From an uncultured Lacticaseibacillus sp. (GTDB lineage Bacteria > Bacillota > Bacilli > Lactobacillales > Lactobacillaceae), in NCBI GenBank assembly GCA_934370925.1, contig CAKRNG010000013.1, forward strand, positions 1 to 51,430: 51,430 nt of DNA, given 5' to 3'. This document shows positions 6,969 to 14,998 of this stretch, piece after piece. Positions within the stretch are counted from its first letter, which is position 1; the number at the start of each line of letters is the position of its first letter. The notes beneath the pieces were generated by a model. That model was not told the origin of the DNA, made no database searches, and saw only the letters and a program-made list of their open reading frames with translations. The position numbers were made by a program, and so were the translations under genes.

Positions 6969-9218
6969 GTGAAGGCAAGATTGCACAAACTCACACACAC
7001 GCGCACTGGATTCCTTGCGCTTTTGATTTTTTTAATATGGGCTAAAACAGTTTTTGCCTACTTTATTGATTTCAGCCTCGGTCCCGAGGATATTTTGCAG
7101 TACATCTTAATGTTTGTTAACCCACTCGGCGCAAGTATTATCTTCCTGTCGATTGCGACTTACATCAAGCGGCCCCAGCGCTTTCTCATCACGAGTTATT
7201 TACTCTACACCGCGCTCTGTGCCCTACTGCTCGCAAACGCCCTTTATTATCGTGAATTCACGGACTTCATTACGGTGAACACCGTGCTCGCCTTACCGAA
7301 AGTCATGCAAGGACTCGGTGCGAGTGGCTCATCCATGATGGCGTTCAAGGATATTCTGTTACTTCTAGATCAATTCATCGTTGTGGGTGTCTTCGTTCTG
7401 TACGGGCTGCGAAACATCGCCCGTTACCTGCACCAACAGCCGCTCATTTGGCCCACATTCGGCATTCACCTTTCCGAAGAAACACCACACTACCGCACCC
7501 CACTGGCCACAACCATCGTCGGGGTGGCCGTCTTCATGGTGACCCTTGCTGTGAGCGAAATGAACCGGCCACAGCTTCTGACCCGGACGTTCGACCGCTC
7601 CTACATCGTCAAGTATCTCGGTTTGGCCCCTTTCAGCATTTATGACGGGGTTAAGACGGCACAAACGAATCAAGTTCGCTCACAAGCCGACAGTGCTGAT
7701 GCGGATAAGGTGCTGAAGTACGTTAAGTCTAACTACGCAGCGCCAAATGCCAAGTACTACGGCGTGGCTAAAGGCAAAAATGTCATTATCATTCACCTTG
7801 AGAGTTTCCAGCAGTTTTTAATTGGCCAAAAAATTAACGGCCAGGAAGTCACACCTTTCCTGAATTCCCTCATCAAGGATAAGAACACGCTGAGTTTTAG
7901 CAATATCTTCAACCAGGTTGGGCAAGGTAAAACCAGTGATGCGGAAAACCTGCTGGAGACCAGTACCTTTGGCGTCAGCTCCGGCTCCCTTTTCACCACA
8001 CTTGGCAGTAATAACACCTTCCAGGCTGCACCCGCAATTCTTGGGCAGACGTCCGGTTACACGAGTGCCGTCATGCACGGTGGGCGTGGCTCATTCTGGA
8101 ACCGCAGTGATACTTACAAGAGTCTGGGGTATAACTATTTCTTCGATGAAGATTATTACCACCACAGTACTGACATGAACACACAGTACGGGATTAAGGA
8201 TAAGGTCATGTTCGCGCAGAGTGCCAAATATCTGGAGCACCTGCAACAGCCGTTCTACACCAAAATCATCACAACCTCGAACCACGATCCGTATACCATC
8301 ACGAGTGAAGATTCCGACTTTCCTGATGCTGGTACGTCAGACACCACCGTCAACAATTACTTCAAGACGGCTAACTATCTGGATTCAGCCCTGAAAGAAT
8401 TCTTCGCCTACCTGAAGCGCTCTGGTTTATACGACAATTCCATTATCATGATGTACGGGGATCATTATGGTCTCAGCAACTCCCGAAATAAGGTTGTGGC
8501 GTCATTACTCGGAAAAAACGCCGAAACCTGGTCTGATTACGACAACGCACAAATGCAACGCGTTCCCCTCATTTTCAACATGAAGGGGCTCAAAGGCGGC
8601 CAGAAAACAACTTACGGTGGCGAAGTCGATGTGCTACCGACCCTCTTGCACCTTCTTGGCGTTAACACCAAGAATTACGTTCAGTTCGGGACGGACCTTC
8701 TGAGTAAGGATCACTCCCAGGTTGTTGCCCAACGAAACCACAACTTCATCACGCCAAAATACACGGTCATCAGCGGGACACCTTACGTGAATAACGGTAC
8801 TGATGCTGGACGTGAAGCAACGAATCTAACCGCAAACACGAAGAAGCAGCTCGCCCGTGATCAGAAGAAGGTCAATAAGACGCTCAGCTTGTCCGACATG
8901 CTCGCAAGTGAAAACCTATTACGCTTCTACACACCAAACGGGTTTACACCTGTGAACGGTGATGACACAGATTTCAGCACGAGCCTCAAGCGGATGTTAA
9001 CCATCGAGCAAAACGCCGGCGCCGCAAGCACCAGTCAGTACAGCCAAGATGATGACAAAGACACCGCGGCAGACTACGAATCTGATTCACCAGAACTCGC
9101 AAAGAATCGCAGCATTTTAACCACCTATCCAAGCGATGTGCGTCAACAGGCCAACGTGAATGGTTTAAACGACGCATTGACGAATACATCGAGTTCAGAG
9201 TCCAGTGCCACCAAATAA
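6969..9218 (+). CDS. LTA synthase family protein (sulfatase-fold glycerolphosphotransferase)
   Basis: It is a membrane-anchored extracytoplasmic enzyme of the LtaS family, expected to transfer glycerol phosphate from phosphatidylglycerol to lipoteichoic acid. The 749 residues comprise about five N-terminal membrane helices (residues 10-200), a linker, then the alkaline-phosphatase-like domain. Metal and catalytic landmarks are HLESFQ near residue 277 and GQGKTSDAEN, whose Thr322 is the expected nucleophile. Further landmarks are MHGGRGSFWNR near 370 and MYGDHYG near 495. It is about 100 residues longer than Staphylococcus LtaS because of a polar, Ser/Asp-rich C-terminal tail from about residue 640. 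The start is GTG after TGGAGG. Whether it is the primary polymerase or a primase-type paralogue cannot be told. Confidence 0.92.
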   Translation: MKARLHKLTHTRTGFLALLIFLIWAKTVFAYFIDFSLGPEDILQYILMFVNPLGASIIFLSIATYIKRPQRFLITSYLLYTALCALLLANALYYREFTDFITVNTVLALPKVMQGLGASGSSMMAFKDILLLLDQFIVVGVFVLYGLRNIARYLHQQPLIWPTFGIHLSEETPHYRTPLATTIVGVAVFMVTLAVSEMNRPQLLTRTFDRSYIVKYLGLAPFSIYDGVKTAQTNQVRSQADSADADKVLKYVKSNYAAPNAKYYGVAKGKNVIIIHLESFQQFLIGQKINGQEVTPFLNSLIKDKNTLSFSNIFNQVGQGKTSDAENLLETSTFGVSSGSLFTTLGSNNTFQAAPAILGQTSGYTSAVMHGGRGSFWNRSDTYKSLGYNYFFDEDYYHHSTDMNTQYGIKDKVMFAQSAKYLEHLQQPFYTKIITTSNHDPYTITSEDSDFPDAGTSDTTVNNYFKTANYLDSALKEFFAYLKRSGLYDNSIIMMYGDHYGLSNSRNKVVASLLGKNAETWSDYDNAQMQRVPLIFNMKGLKGGQKTTYGGEVDVLPTLLHLLGVNTKNYVQFGTDLLSKDHSQVVAQRNHNFITPKYTVISGTPYVNNGTDAGREATNLTANTKKQLARDQKKVNKTLSLSDMLASENLLRFYTPNGFTPVNGDDTDFSTSLKRMLTIEQNAGAASTSQYSQDDDKDTAADYESDSPELAKNRSILTTYPSDVRQQANVNGLNDALTNTSSSESSATK

Positions 9219-9290
9219 TTGTTCAACCCTAAACGAACTTCAGTGTGATGCGCCATTTGTAGTTGCATCACAAAAAACGGTCGCCCTGCA

Positions 9291-9352
9291 AATATAAATT
9301 AACGCCCGTATAAATCCTGAATTAGGACTTGTACGGGCGTTAATTTATATTA
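9291..9352 (+). repeat. Family-1 hairpin repeat, copy c (downstream of the LTA-synthase gene)
   Basis: A stem of about 27 bp (AATATAAATTAACGCCCGTA with its complement) has an apex, AATCCTGAATTAGGACTT, matching the apex of the other family-1 copies. The flanking ACGGTC at 9277 resembles the ACGGTTTGG of copy a, but the outer GCGCCAGAAG arms are absent. It is in sense about 70 bases after the gene stop, so it may act as a 3'-UTR hairpin. Confidence 0.55.
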
Positions 9353-9393
9353 ACAGAATCTATGTACTTTCTTGTACAGTCTTGGTCTTTTTT

Positions 9394-9435
9394 ACGCAGT
9401 CTCTTCATATTTTATTCACGATTGGTCACTATAAT
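9394..9435 (+). promoter_or_regulatory. Promoter with shared response-regulator-type box, site A
   Basis: ACGCAGTCTCTTCATATTTT (9394-9413) continues to TTCACG at 9420. It contains TTCATA and TTCACG repeated with an 11-bp period, and is followed by a perfect TATAAT at 9430-9435. The usual -35 position has no good hexamer, as expected for an activator-dependent promoter. The same box, at the same distance from a -10, precedes the permease at 33265-34758. Confidence 0.6.
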
Positions 9436-9459
9436 TAGAATTACTAAGGAGGATGAACA

Positions 9460-10323
9460 ATGCGGTTTTTAGAACGAATCATACTGGGCTTACGTTATCA
9501 TTATAAAGCCCATCTCATCACAGCCGGATTAACCGTATTGTTCACGGTACTCGGCCTATTTCTAATGACGAACTTAACGGTTGAGAACCAGGCCGAATCA
9601 ACCTTCAACTCCCGTATTTCCCAGCTCTCAGGAACCGGTAAGGAAAGCAAATCCGGCACGCAAGATACTGCACCATCCATGCAGTCATCGCAAGGAAACA
9701 GCATCCCAGATAAGACTGCACCTAGTGATACGGGCAAGAATCTGGCGATGACGACCACCAAGAAGCATGCGGTCACAACACACATCGCCAAAATTTATAA
9801 ATCTCAGGCAAGAATCTACAACATTAGTTTTTGGGTCGTGGTCGGCCTGTTCACGTTAACCATGGTGATTATCGCATTCCGCTTCGCCAAACGGAATCGT
9901 AACGAAACGCGCGCCCTCATGTTGGTGGGCAAGAATCCCGCAACCATTGCGGCACAGGCAGGAATCGAAAGCTTCGTGACGTTCGGTGCCACCTTCTCCG
10001 TGGTCACCCTGTTCTCGCTACTCTTCACTACGCCCATTCTCAACCTCATTCAGTCGCTGAATCGTTCACTATTCATTCGCGTCGTCATTAGCCGCATCGG
10101 CAAATCACAAGCTACGATTGAAACCACCCTGAAGGCCATGTTCAGCAAACGGTTTACGGATTTCACGTGCCGTTCCCTCCTGATGGGCCACGATCTTGGC
10201 GGTTATACACTCAGCGCCCTCGCTGGTTACAGCTTTATCTTCCTCTTCGGCGCAGTCGTCATCTTGTTAACCTACTTCACTGCCACGCTCTGGCAGGCAC
10301 GAATTGTTCGCCAAACACTATAA
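9460..10323 (+). CDS. Reduced FtsX-like ABC permease
   Basis: The protein has 287 residues. It shows one N-terminal membrane helix (about 17-40), a polar extracytoplasmic stretch rich in Ser, Thr and Lys (45-115), and three C-terminal helices (about 122-142, 165-190, 255-280). This is the FtsX/MacB permease layout without the large extracytoplasmic domain. Its N-terminus (MRFLERIILGLRYHYKAHLI) parallels that of the 497-residue permease near 34 kb. The ATG follows AAGGAGGATG. It is followed after 37 bases by an ATPase-like partner that has lost its catalytic motifs. The pair may sense or regulate rather than pump; transport function is not assured. Confidence 0.75.
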   Translation: MRFLERIILGLRYHYKAHLITAGLTVLFTVLGLFLMTNLTVENQAESTFNSRISQLSGTGKESKSGTQDTAPSMQSSQGNSIPDKTAPSDTGKNLAMTTTKKHAVTTHIAKIYKSQARIYNISFWVVVGLFTLTMVIIAFRFAKRNRNETRALMLVGKNPATIAAQAGIESFVTFGATFSVVTLFSLLFTTPILNLIQSLNRSLFIRVVISRIGKSQATIETTLKAMFSKRFTDFTCRSLLMGHDLGGYTLSALAGYSFIFLFGAVVILLTYFTATLWQARIVRQTL

Positions 10324-10360
10324 TCCACACAACCCTAAAAACGTTAAGGAGGTGTCATCC

Positions 10361-10921
10361 ATGTTCTTCAAGCCTAAATCAGCACCCATCCCCGTGGTCA
10401 CCCCCGCACTCGCGGCACCAGGCCTCCACCTAATGTTGACCCCCACCGGTAACACCACATTCTCCGACTATGCGAAAACGGTGATGCGCACCTCTCTACG
10501 TGGCAAAACGGGAATCATCAGCCGCACAAGCGCCATCGTGCCGTACTTAACCGTTCGTGCCAACATCTACATTGATGGGCCTGAGCACGATCTCGCGTTG
10601 CTTCCCCCAGAAGTGCGCAACGATACGGATTTCCTAGACAGTCCCGCTACGAAAATCGGTCAGCTCCAACGCCTCTACATCGAGTTCTTCAGAAGCGTTC
10701 TGGCAGACAAAAAGTACATCCTCATCGCGGACGTCTTCGCCACACTGAGCGGTCCCGAAACAAGGCGTTTCCTCACCGTCGTCAATGAAGCAACCGCCAA
10801 ACATCAAGTGAGCGTCATTATTCTAACAGAGGATGCCACGCTCACCACAGAGTTTAACGAGGTCGCAATGCCACTTGAAAAAGACTTGGTATTGCAAGCT
10901 GTGACGGAAACTGATAATTAG
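10361..10921 (+). CDS. Degenerate ABC-ATPase-like protein (pseudo-ATPase)
   Basis: The 186 residues follow the ABC-ATPase order but lack its chemistry. At the Walker A position stands LTPTGNTTF (residues 26-34), with no GKS/T lysine. The Q-loop region is GIISRTS followed by the typical PYLTVRANIYI. The LSGGQ signature position reads TKIGQLQR (97-104). Walker B is YILIADV (119-125), with the catalytic Glu replaced by Val125. The H-loop His is Glu in IILTED. The frame is open and the ribosome binding site AAGGAGGTG is strong, so it is a maintained gene rather than a random remnant. It probably partners the preceding permease. ATP hydrolysis is unlikely. Confidence 0.7.
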   Translation: MFFKPKSAPIPVVTPALAAPGLHLMLTPTGNTTFSDYAKTVMRTSLRGKTGIISRTSAIVPYLTVRANIYIDGPEHDLALLPPEVRNDTDFLDSPATKIGQLQRLYIEFFRSVLADKKYILIADVFATLSGPETRRFLTVVNEATAKHQVSVIILTEDATLTTEFNEVAMPLEKDLVLQAVTETDN

Positions 10922-10933
10922 CCAGATAATAAA

Positions 10934-10977
10934 AAAGCGAACCCCCGACATCAATTTTGACGTCGGGGGTTTGCTTT
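10934..10977. terminator. Bidirectional terminator
   Basis: AAAGCGAACCCCCGAC pairs with GTCGGGGGTTTGCTTT around a short loop. It closes the permease/pseudo-ATPase operon and separates it from the convergent minus-strand genes. Confidence 0.9.
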
Positions 10978-10999
10978 ATCTCAGGCACATTTCACCCTA

Positions 11000-11254
11000 T
11001 TATTGACTAATCTTATCAACACTAATTGATGGAATTGTAATATCGCCACCCATCGTTGATTCGTACGTGATTAACCCCTCCGAAACACCATAAATCGTAA
11101 TCGTATCATCTTCCAAAACACGTGAGGAGACACTACTACTATCCCACTCACACAAAAGCATATTGTCATAATCACCGTTAACGGCTAAACGCGCCTGGAC
11201 TTTATCCGTGTCACTATCTGCCATTATTTGCGCAACTTCACCAGTAAATTTCAC
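11000..11254 (-). pseudogene. C-terminal fragment of a Lactobacillales extracytoplasmic beta-domain protein
   Basis: The 84 residues contain FTGEVAQ, YDNMLLCEWD, RVLEDDTITIYG, TYESTMGGDITIP and SVDKI. From memory this pattern is the C-terminal domain of longer lactobacillar lipoprotein or zinc-ribbon proteins. Here it starts at a GTG with no ribosome binding site. The frame continues upstream without a start codon into the family-1 repeat remnant at 11274-11329, meeting a TAG beyond it. The signal peptide and N-terminal part are therefore missing. I read it as a gene truncated at the repeat junction, not a complete small protein. Confidence 0.55.
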
Positions 11255-11273
11255 CTTTTCTGCGTAATAACTA

Positions 11274-11329
11274 TCTGGCGCGCGACTGGATGTAATGTTC
11301 GTGTGCCTTGGACTTATGGCGCACCCCCA
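11274..11329 (+). repeat. Family-1 repeat remnant (right end only), copy d
   Basis: About 55 bases beginning TCTGGCGCGCGACTGGATG match the tail of copy a (6039-6092) with only two or three differences. The hairpin half is absent. It forms the junction with the truncated gene at 11000-11254. Between it and the histidine kinase gene lie two small hairpins (around 11379-11417) and a terminator. Confidence 0.7.
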
Positions 11330-11442
11330 TCTGTCAGCCTATTACATCTAATCTTCGCGGTCGAGCATGTCGCATAAATCGAGGCACATACCTCGAACCC
11401 GGTGCACGTTGCCGGGTTCTTCCGTTTCACTTAGCCACAACA

Positions 11443-11480
11443 AAAAACGTCCGGCAAAAGTCAATTTGCCGAACGTTTTC
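11443..11480 (-). terminator. Terminator of the two-component operon
   Basis: The stem AAAACGTCCGGCAAA / TTTGCCGAACGTTTT, with one wobble position, lies 10 bases after the kinase stop and has a T-run on the minus strand. Confidence 0.85.
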
Positions 11481-11489
11481 TATTTCACC

Positions 11490-12905
11490 TTATTCATCAG
11501 GGAACGTTAACGTGAAGGTTGTGCCCTTGTTGAGTTCAGAATCAACTTTAATTGTGCCACCGTGCTGCGCCACAAGTTGGTGCACGATGGCTAGTCCGAG
11601 ACCGGATTCGCCATATTTCGTGTTCTTACGTGATGGGTCGGCCTTGTAGTACCGTTCCCAGATATTTTTCACCTGATCTTCAGTCATCCCAATACCCGTA
11701 TCTTGAATGACGTACTCAGACTGGTGGAACCCACGCCGACCAGTCACGGTGATGGTCCCGTTCTGGGTGAACTGAATGGCATTTTGCATGATGTTGAAAA
11801 TGACCTGAACGAAACGGTCATGATCCGCAAAAACGGTTAAGTTATCAGGTGCATCCACCGTCAACGTATCACCCGCCTCACTCGCCTTCTTCTCAAGCTG
11901 ACTTGCCACATTCGTTAAGACCTGCTTCGCATCGAACGTCTGCTTTTGCAAGATAATCTGACCGGTACGAATCTTTTCGTAATCCAGATTTTCGTTCACA
12001 AGGCGAATCAGTCGGTTTGTTTCGTTGCGCATCAAATCAATACTCTGTGCCTGCATGTCTTCAGGAATGGCGTCATACGCAAGTCCCTCCAACAGGCCAT
12101 TAATCGTTGTCAGTGGAGTCCGCATTTCGTGCGCGGCATCCGCCATGAACTGTCGCCGCCGATCTTCCTGGCGCTCAATTTCTTTCTCACTTGCCTGAAG
12201 CGAATTCGTCATGTCATCGAAATCGGAGGCAAGTTCGCTAATCTCATCGCGTCCATGGGTATCCAGTTCAACATCGTAATTGCCTTGTGCAATCTCGTGG
12301 GTCGCATTCCGCAGCCGGTTGATGCGTTTCACCTGTCGTCGTGCCACGAAATAACTGATGACAATCGCGGCAAGTGCCGAAATCACGAAGGCGATAAAGA
12401 TACTCTTCTGCGTTTTATTGATGGCCGCCTGAATCGTTTCAACCGGTTCAACCGCCGCAATGACATACAGCAACTTACCGGAATAGAAAACGGGACGGTA
12501 ATAAACAGAACTATTCTGCGTCTTCGTCGACCCCGAGCGTGTCGGAATTGTGATTGTGGTGCGCAGACTAACACTTTCACCCTGCTTCAACCGTTTCCAG
12601 TATTTCGTGGGAATCCCCTGACTCGACTGAAATGGGTAACGTTGCTCGTTTGAAGAATTGTAAATGGAGAAGTTAACGTGTTGCCCACTCAGGATATTCT
12701 GACTATTCTCCAAAAACGCGGTATTAATCGTCATGTCAGACAAAACCGCGTTCTGCTCCAGCGTTTCTGTGTAACTGGACAGTTGCCGGAAGTTCGTATC
12801 CCAAGCATTATTTGTCGTAATCTGCACGAAAAGAAGTGAGACCACTGAGAGCACCACGATGATGAGGGCTAAAAACCCCAGCATCTGTTGGTAAATTAAC
12901 TTCAT
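11490..12905 (-). CDS. Sensor histidine kinase
   Basis: This is the membrane sensor of a two-component system, 471 residues. A first helix (about 8-30), an extracytoplasmic sensing region (31-165) and a second helix (168-187) precede HAMP (190-245). The HisKA dimerisation domain has phosphoacceptor His259 in ADAAHEMRTPL. The HATPase domain has the N box (NIMQNAIQF), the G1 box (QDTGIGM), the F box (IWERYYKADPS) and the G2 box (GLGLAIV). The ATG follows the regulator stop directly (TAAATG), so translation is coupled. The signal is unknown. Neighbouring envelope genes and a shared promoter box point to a cell-envelope cue. Confidence 0.93.
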   Translation of the reverse strand: MKLIYQQMLGFLALIIVVLSVVSLLFVQITTNNAWDTNFRQLSSYTETLEQNAVLSDMTINTAFLENSQNILSGQHVNFSIYNSSNEQRYPFQSSQGIPTKYWKRLKQGESVSLRTTITIPTRSGSTKTQNSSVYYRPVFYSGKLLYVIAAVEPVETIQAAINKTQKSIFIAFVISALAAIVISYFVARRQVKRINRLRNATHEIAQGNYDVELDTHGRDEISELASDFDDMTNSLQASEKEIERQEDRRRQFMADAAHEMRTPLTTINGLLEGLAYDAIPEDMQAQSIDLMRNETNRLIRLVNENLDYEKIRTGQIILQKQTFDAKQVLTNVASQLEKKASEAGDTLTVDAPDNLTVFADHDRFVQVIFNIMQNAIQFTQNGTITVTGRRGFHQSEYVIQDTGIGMTEDQVKNIWERYYKADPSRKNTKYGESGLGLAIVHQLVAQHGGTIKVDSELNKGTTFTLTFPDE

Positions 12906-13625
12906 TTAGTCGAGCCCTGAATCGTCGAACTTGTAACCCACACCCCAGACGGTCTGAATCACTTGTGCGCCGACCTTTTCAATCTTCTGCCGTAATTTCT
13001 TGATGTGGGCGTCCACGGTCCGCTCGTCCCCGTAATATTCGTACTCCCAAACAAGCTGCAACAGCTGTTCACGGGAGAAGACCTGCTTTGGACTCTGTGC
13101 AAGTGTCCGTAAAAGGTCGAATTCCTTAGGGGTAAGTCCCTCAATCTGCTGATCATCGAGGTAGGCTTCGCGCGTCTTCGTGCTCAGCTTGAAGTGAGAC
13201 GTGATCACATCAAAGTCGGCATTGCCCTCACTCGCAACAGAGGCGTCCGTGCCCTGAATATCAGCGCGACGGTGGAGCGCCTTAATCCGCGCAATCAACG
13301 TGATGGGTGAAAATGGTTTGGTAACATAATCATCCGCCCCAATATCAAGGCCAAGCACCTGGTCACTTTCAGTATCACGTGCGGTCAACATAATGAGCGG
13401 AATGCTCGTGCTAATTTCACGAATGTGCGTTGCCACTTCCATTCCATCCATTTTTGGCAAGTTCAAATCAAGGGTGATAAGGTCAAAATCATCTGGACTT
13501 TCCTTGAAAATGGCAAGCCCTTCTTCACCGTCATAAGCGTTCGTGTAGTCCCACTGTTCTTTTTGGAAAAACATGCCCATCATTTGTGCGACGGACTGGT
13601 TATCTTCAATCATTAGAATTTTCAT
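12906..13625 (-). CDS. OmpR-family response regulator
   Basis: The 239 residues comprise a receiver domain with acidic pocket IEDN near residue 7, phosphoacceptor Asp53 in TLDLNLPKMDG, Thr in LTARD and Lys in VTKPFSP. A winged-helix DNA-binding domain follows (about 140-235) with the typical LTPKEFDLL and ERTVDAHIKKLR motifs. The ATG follows AAGGAAGG by 8 bases. It is first in a two-gene operon with its kinase. A weak version of the box found before both FtsX-type permease operons lies in its own upstream region, suggesting autoregulation. Confidence 0.95.
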   Translation of the reverse strand: MKILMIEDNQSVAQMMGMFFQKEQWDYTNAYDGEEGLAIFKESPDDFDLITLDLNLPKMDGMEVATHIREISTSIPLIMLTARDTESDQVLGLDIGADDYVTKPFSPITLIARIKALHRRADIQGTDASVASEGNADFDVITSHFKLSTKTREAYLDDQQIEGLTPKEFDLLRTLAQSPKQVFSREQLLQLVWEYEYYGDERTVDAHIKKLRQKIEKVGAQVIQTVWGVGYKFDDSGLD

Positions 13626-13707
13626 TGATTCGTACCTTCCTTACTCTGCAATCGATGACGCCTCCGCCAACTCCATTCTTGATTTTACTATGTTTACCGC
13701 CCCATTG

Positions 13708-13740
13708 TGTGAATAAAAATAGGAATTATGAAGATGAATA
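13708..13740 (-). promoter_or_regulatory. Possible response-regulator box upstream of its own gene, site C
   Basis: On the minus strand TCTTCATAATTCC and TTTTTATTCAC repeat the two halves of site A, but with extra bases between them. The match is weaker than sites A and B. A possible -10 (TAAACA) lies just downstream. Confidence 0.35.
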
Positions 13741-13742
13741 TA

Positions 13743-14425
13743 TATTTTTTTCGAAAAAGCAATGATTTCTAGCAACCATCACCGCTATTCACGATTAAGC
13801 AACGTGTCGCGGAATCAACAAGTAAAAAAAGCACCCACAATATGAGCGCGTGTCCGTGCTGGTCATGGATAATTTTAGTTCAAACTCAAAAGGCATCGAC
13901 TTCCAATCAGCACAATATTCATCCAAAAAGGTACAGACATACGATGATTAACGTACGTCGTTCCTTAATTATTTTTTATCTGGGCAGCATACAAAGAACG
14001 AACTAGCAGCACCATTGGAGTAACTCATTAAGGTTCTATTTTGCTCATCAAAAAAGATCACGCTTTCGGAAATGGGCCTATTTTTGTGTGAATCAAGTTG
14101 GATACTTGAAACAGATTCGTAAGGTAATCAAACAAACCGTAAACGTAAGCAATCCGATAACACCGGCATTTCGAACGATAATCACGGGCAATTCAAATGA
14201 TTGTCGAACAATTCGGGGATACTGCCCGGACAAACCGGACACCATAAAGTCAAAAAAGTATTCAACGATTTCGGAGACGTTAAAAAAGAAAAGCAGATGA
14301 AGATAATTCACGCGACACTACCACTGATTCCGGTTATACTGGACGAAGCAGAAAAGTTGAATGAGCGGTTGGCAAATTCTTTCATGAGGTGGGTGGTGCG
14401 TATGACGCATTCACAAAATCTAAGT
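13743..14425. other. Gene-poor AT-rich interval (prophage or island scar)
   Basis: No convincing gene, RNA or repeat was found here on either strand. Short open frames lack ribosome binding sites and recognisable sequence. The interval lies between the two-component operon and the toxin/integrase/tmRNA cluster. It is most simply decayed island DNA left after loss of an integrated element. Confidence 0.4.
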
Positions 14426-14442
14426 GAAGGGAGGTGCCTTTA

Positions 14443-14562
14443 TTGTCCGTTGCGGATGCGCTGGGACTGATGATTGCGTTTGGTACGTTTGTACTAAGCC
14501 TAGTCGGAACAGTCGTGGCCATCGTTGTAGCAATTTTAGACAATAAAAAAGACCGTCACTAA
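14443..14562 (+). CDS. Putative holin-like (type I) toxin, small membrane peptide
   Basis: The 39-residue peptide starts at TTG, 7 bases after GGGAGGT (14429-14435). It begins MSVADALGLMIAFGTFVLSL, has one strongly hydrophobic helix (about residues 7-31) and ends in the charged tail DNKKDRH. This is the pattern of the Firmicutes holin-like toxin family, whose known relatives are type I toxins held off by antisense RNA. Two structured hairpins lie just downstream, where an antisense RNA is usually encoded. It sits in the gene-poor scar next to the integrase remnant, so it may be a leftover stabilisation module. Activity is inferred from the family. Confidence 0.72.
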   Translation: MSVADALGLMIAFGTFVLSLVGTVVAIVVAILDNKKDRH

Positions 14563-14591
14563 ACTTTTTGGCGAAGTGATGACGGGCTTTT
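14547..14591 (+). terminator. Hairpin overlapping the toxin 3' end
   Basis: AAAG and CCGTC at 14547-14556 pair with GACGG and CTTT at 14581-14590, with small internal mismatches. The hairpin overlaps the toxin stop codon and could terminate its transcript or take part in antisense pairing. Confidence 0.5.
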
Positions 14592-14639
14592 AAAGTCTAT
14601 TCGATTCATTATGCCAACCGTTCTTAAAGCGGTTCTGCT

Positions 14640-14676
14640 AAAGGGGTGCTGGTATCTCACTACCGGTGCCCCTTTT
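14640..14676 (+). terminator. Second terminator-like hairpin after the toxin
   Basis: AAAGGGGTGCTGGTA pairs with TACCGGTGCCCCTTT over 15 bp. Several G-U wobbles favour the plus-strand RNA as the folded species, and TTTT follows. A smaller hairpin (AACCG/CGGTT) is at 14616-14634. Confidence 0.65.
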
Positions 14677-14699
14677 GTATACCTAATTTTAACACCCAA

Positions 14700-14875
14700 C
14701 CGGAACGCCTGGCAACACGTTTCATTGTCACTGATTAACATTGAGTGCTGAAATGAGGAGCAAACGCCTCGGCCACAGCAATATCCGCATCACAATGAGC
14801 GTATACAGTCACCTTTTGAATTCAAGCAAAAATGCTCAAGAAGCACTGACATTAAAGGCACTAGCTAACCTCTAA
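14700..14875 (+). pseudogene. Remnant of a tyrosine-recombinase integrase, C-terminal end
   Basis: From 14753 the frame reads MRSKRLGHSNIRITMSVYSH (20 residues), then LLNSSKNAQEALTLKALANL and a stop at 14873-14875. GHSNIRITMSVYSHLL is the classic C-terminal motif of phage and island integrases, including the catalytic Tyr. Upstream, fragments such as TFHCH and LTLSAEM resemble the usual FHxLRHTHASLLLSAGV region but are broken by a TGA (14732) and deletions. The tandem AGGGTCCAAA pair just after the stop is typical of sequence between such integrases and attL. The gene points at tmRNA, a common integration site. Confidence 0.75.
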
Positions 14876-14998
14876 AAGGGTCCAAAAAGGGTCCAAATGG
14901 TTGGTAAATCTACAGAAAACAACGGAAAACAAAAACCCAAAAACGCTTATAAATCAACGTTTCGGGGTATCTAAAGACAGCTACAGAATGCTATATTA

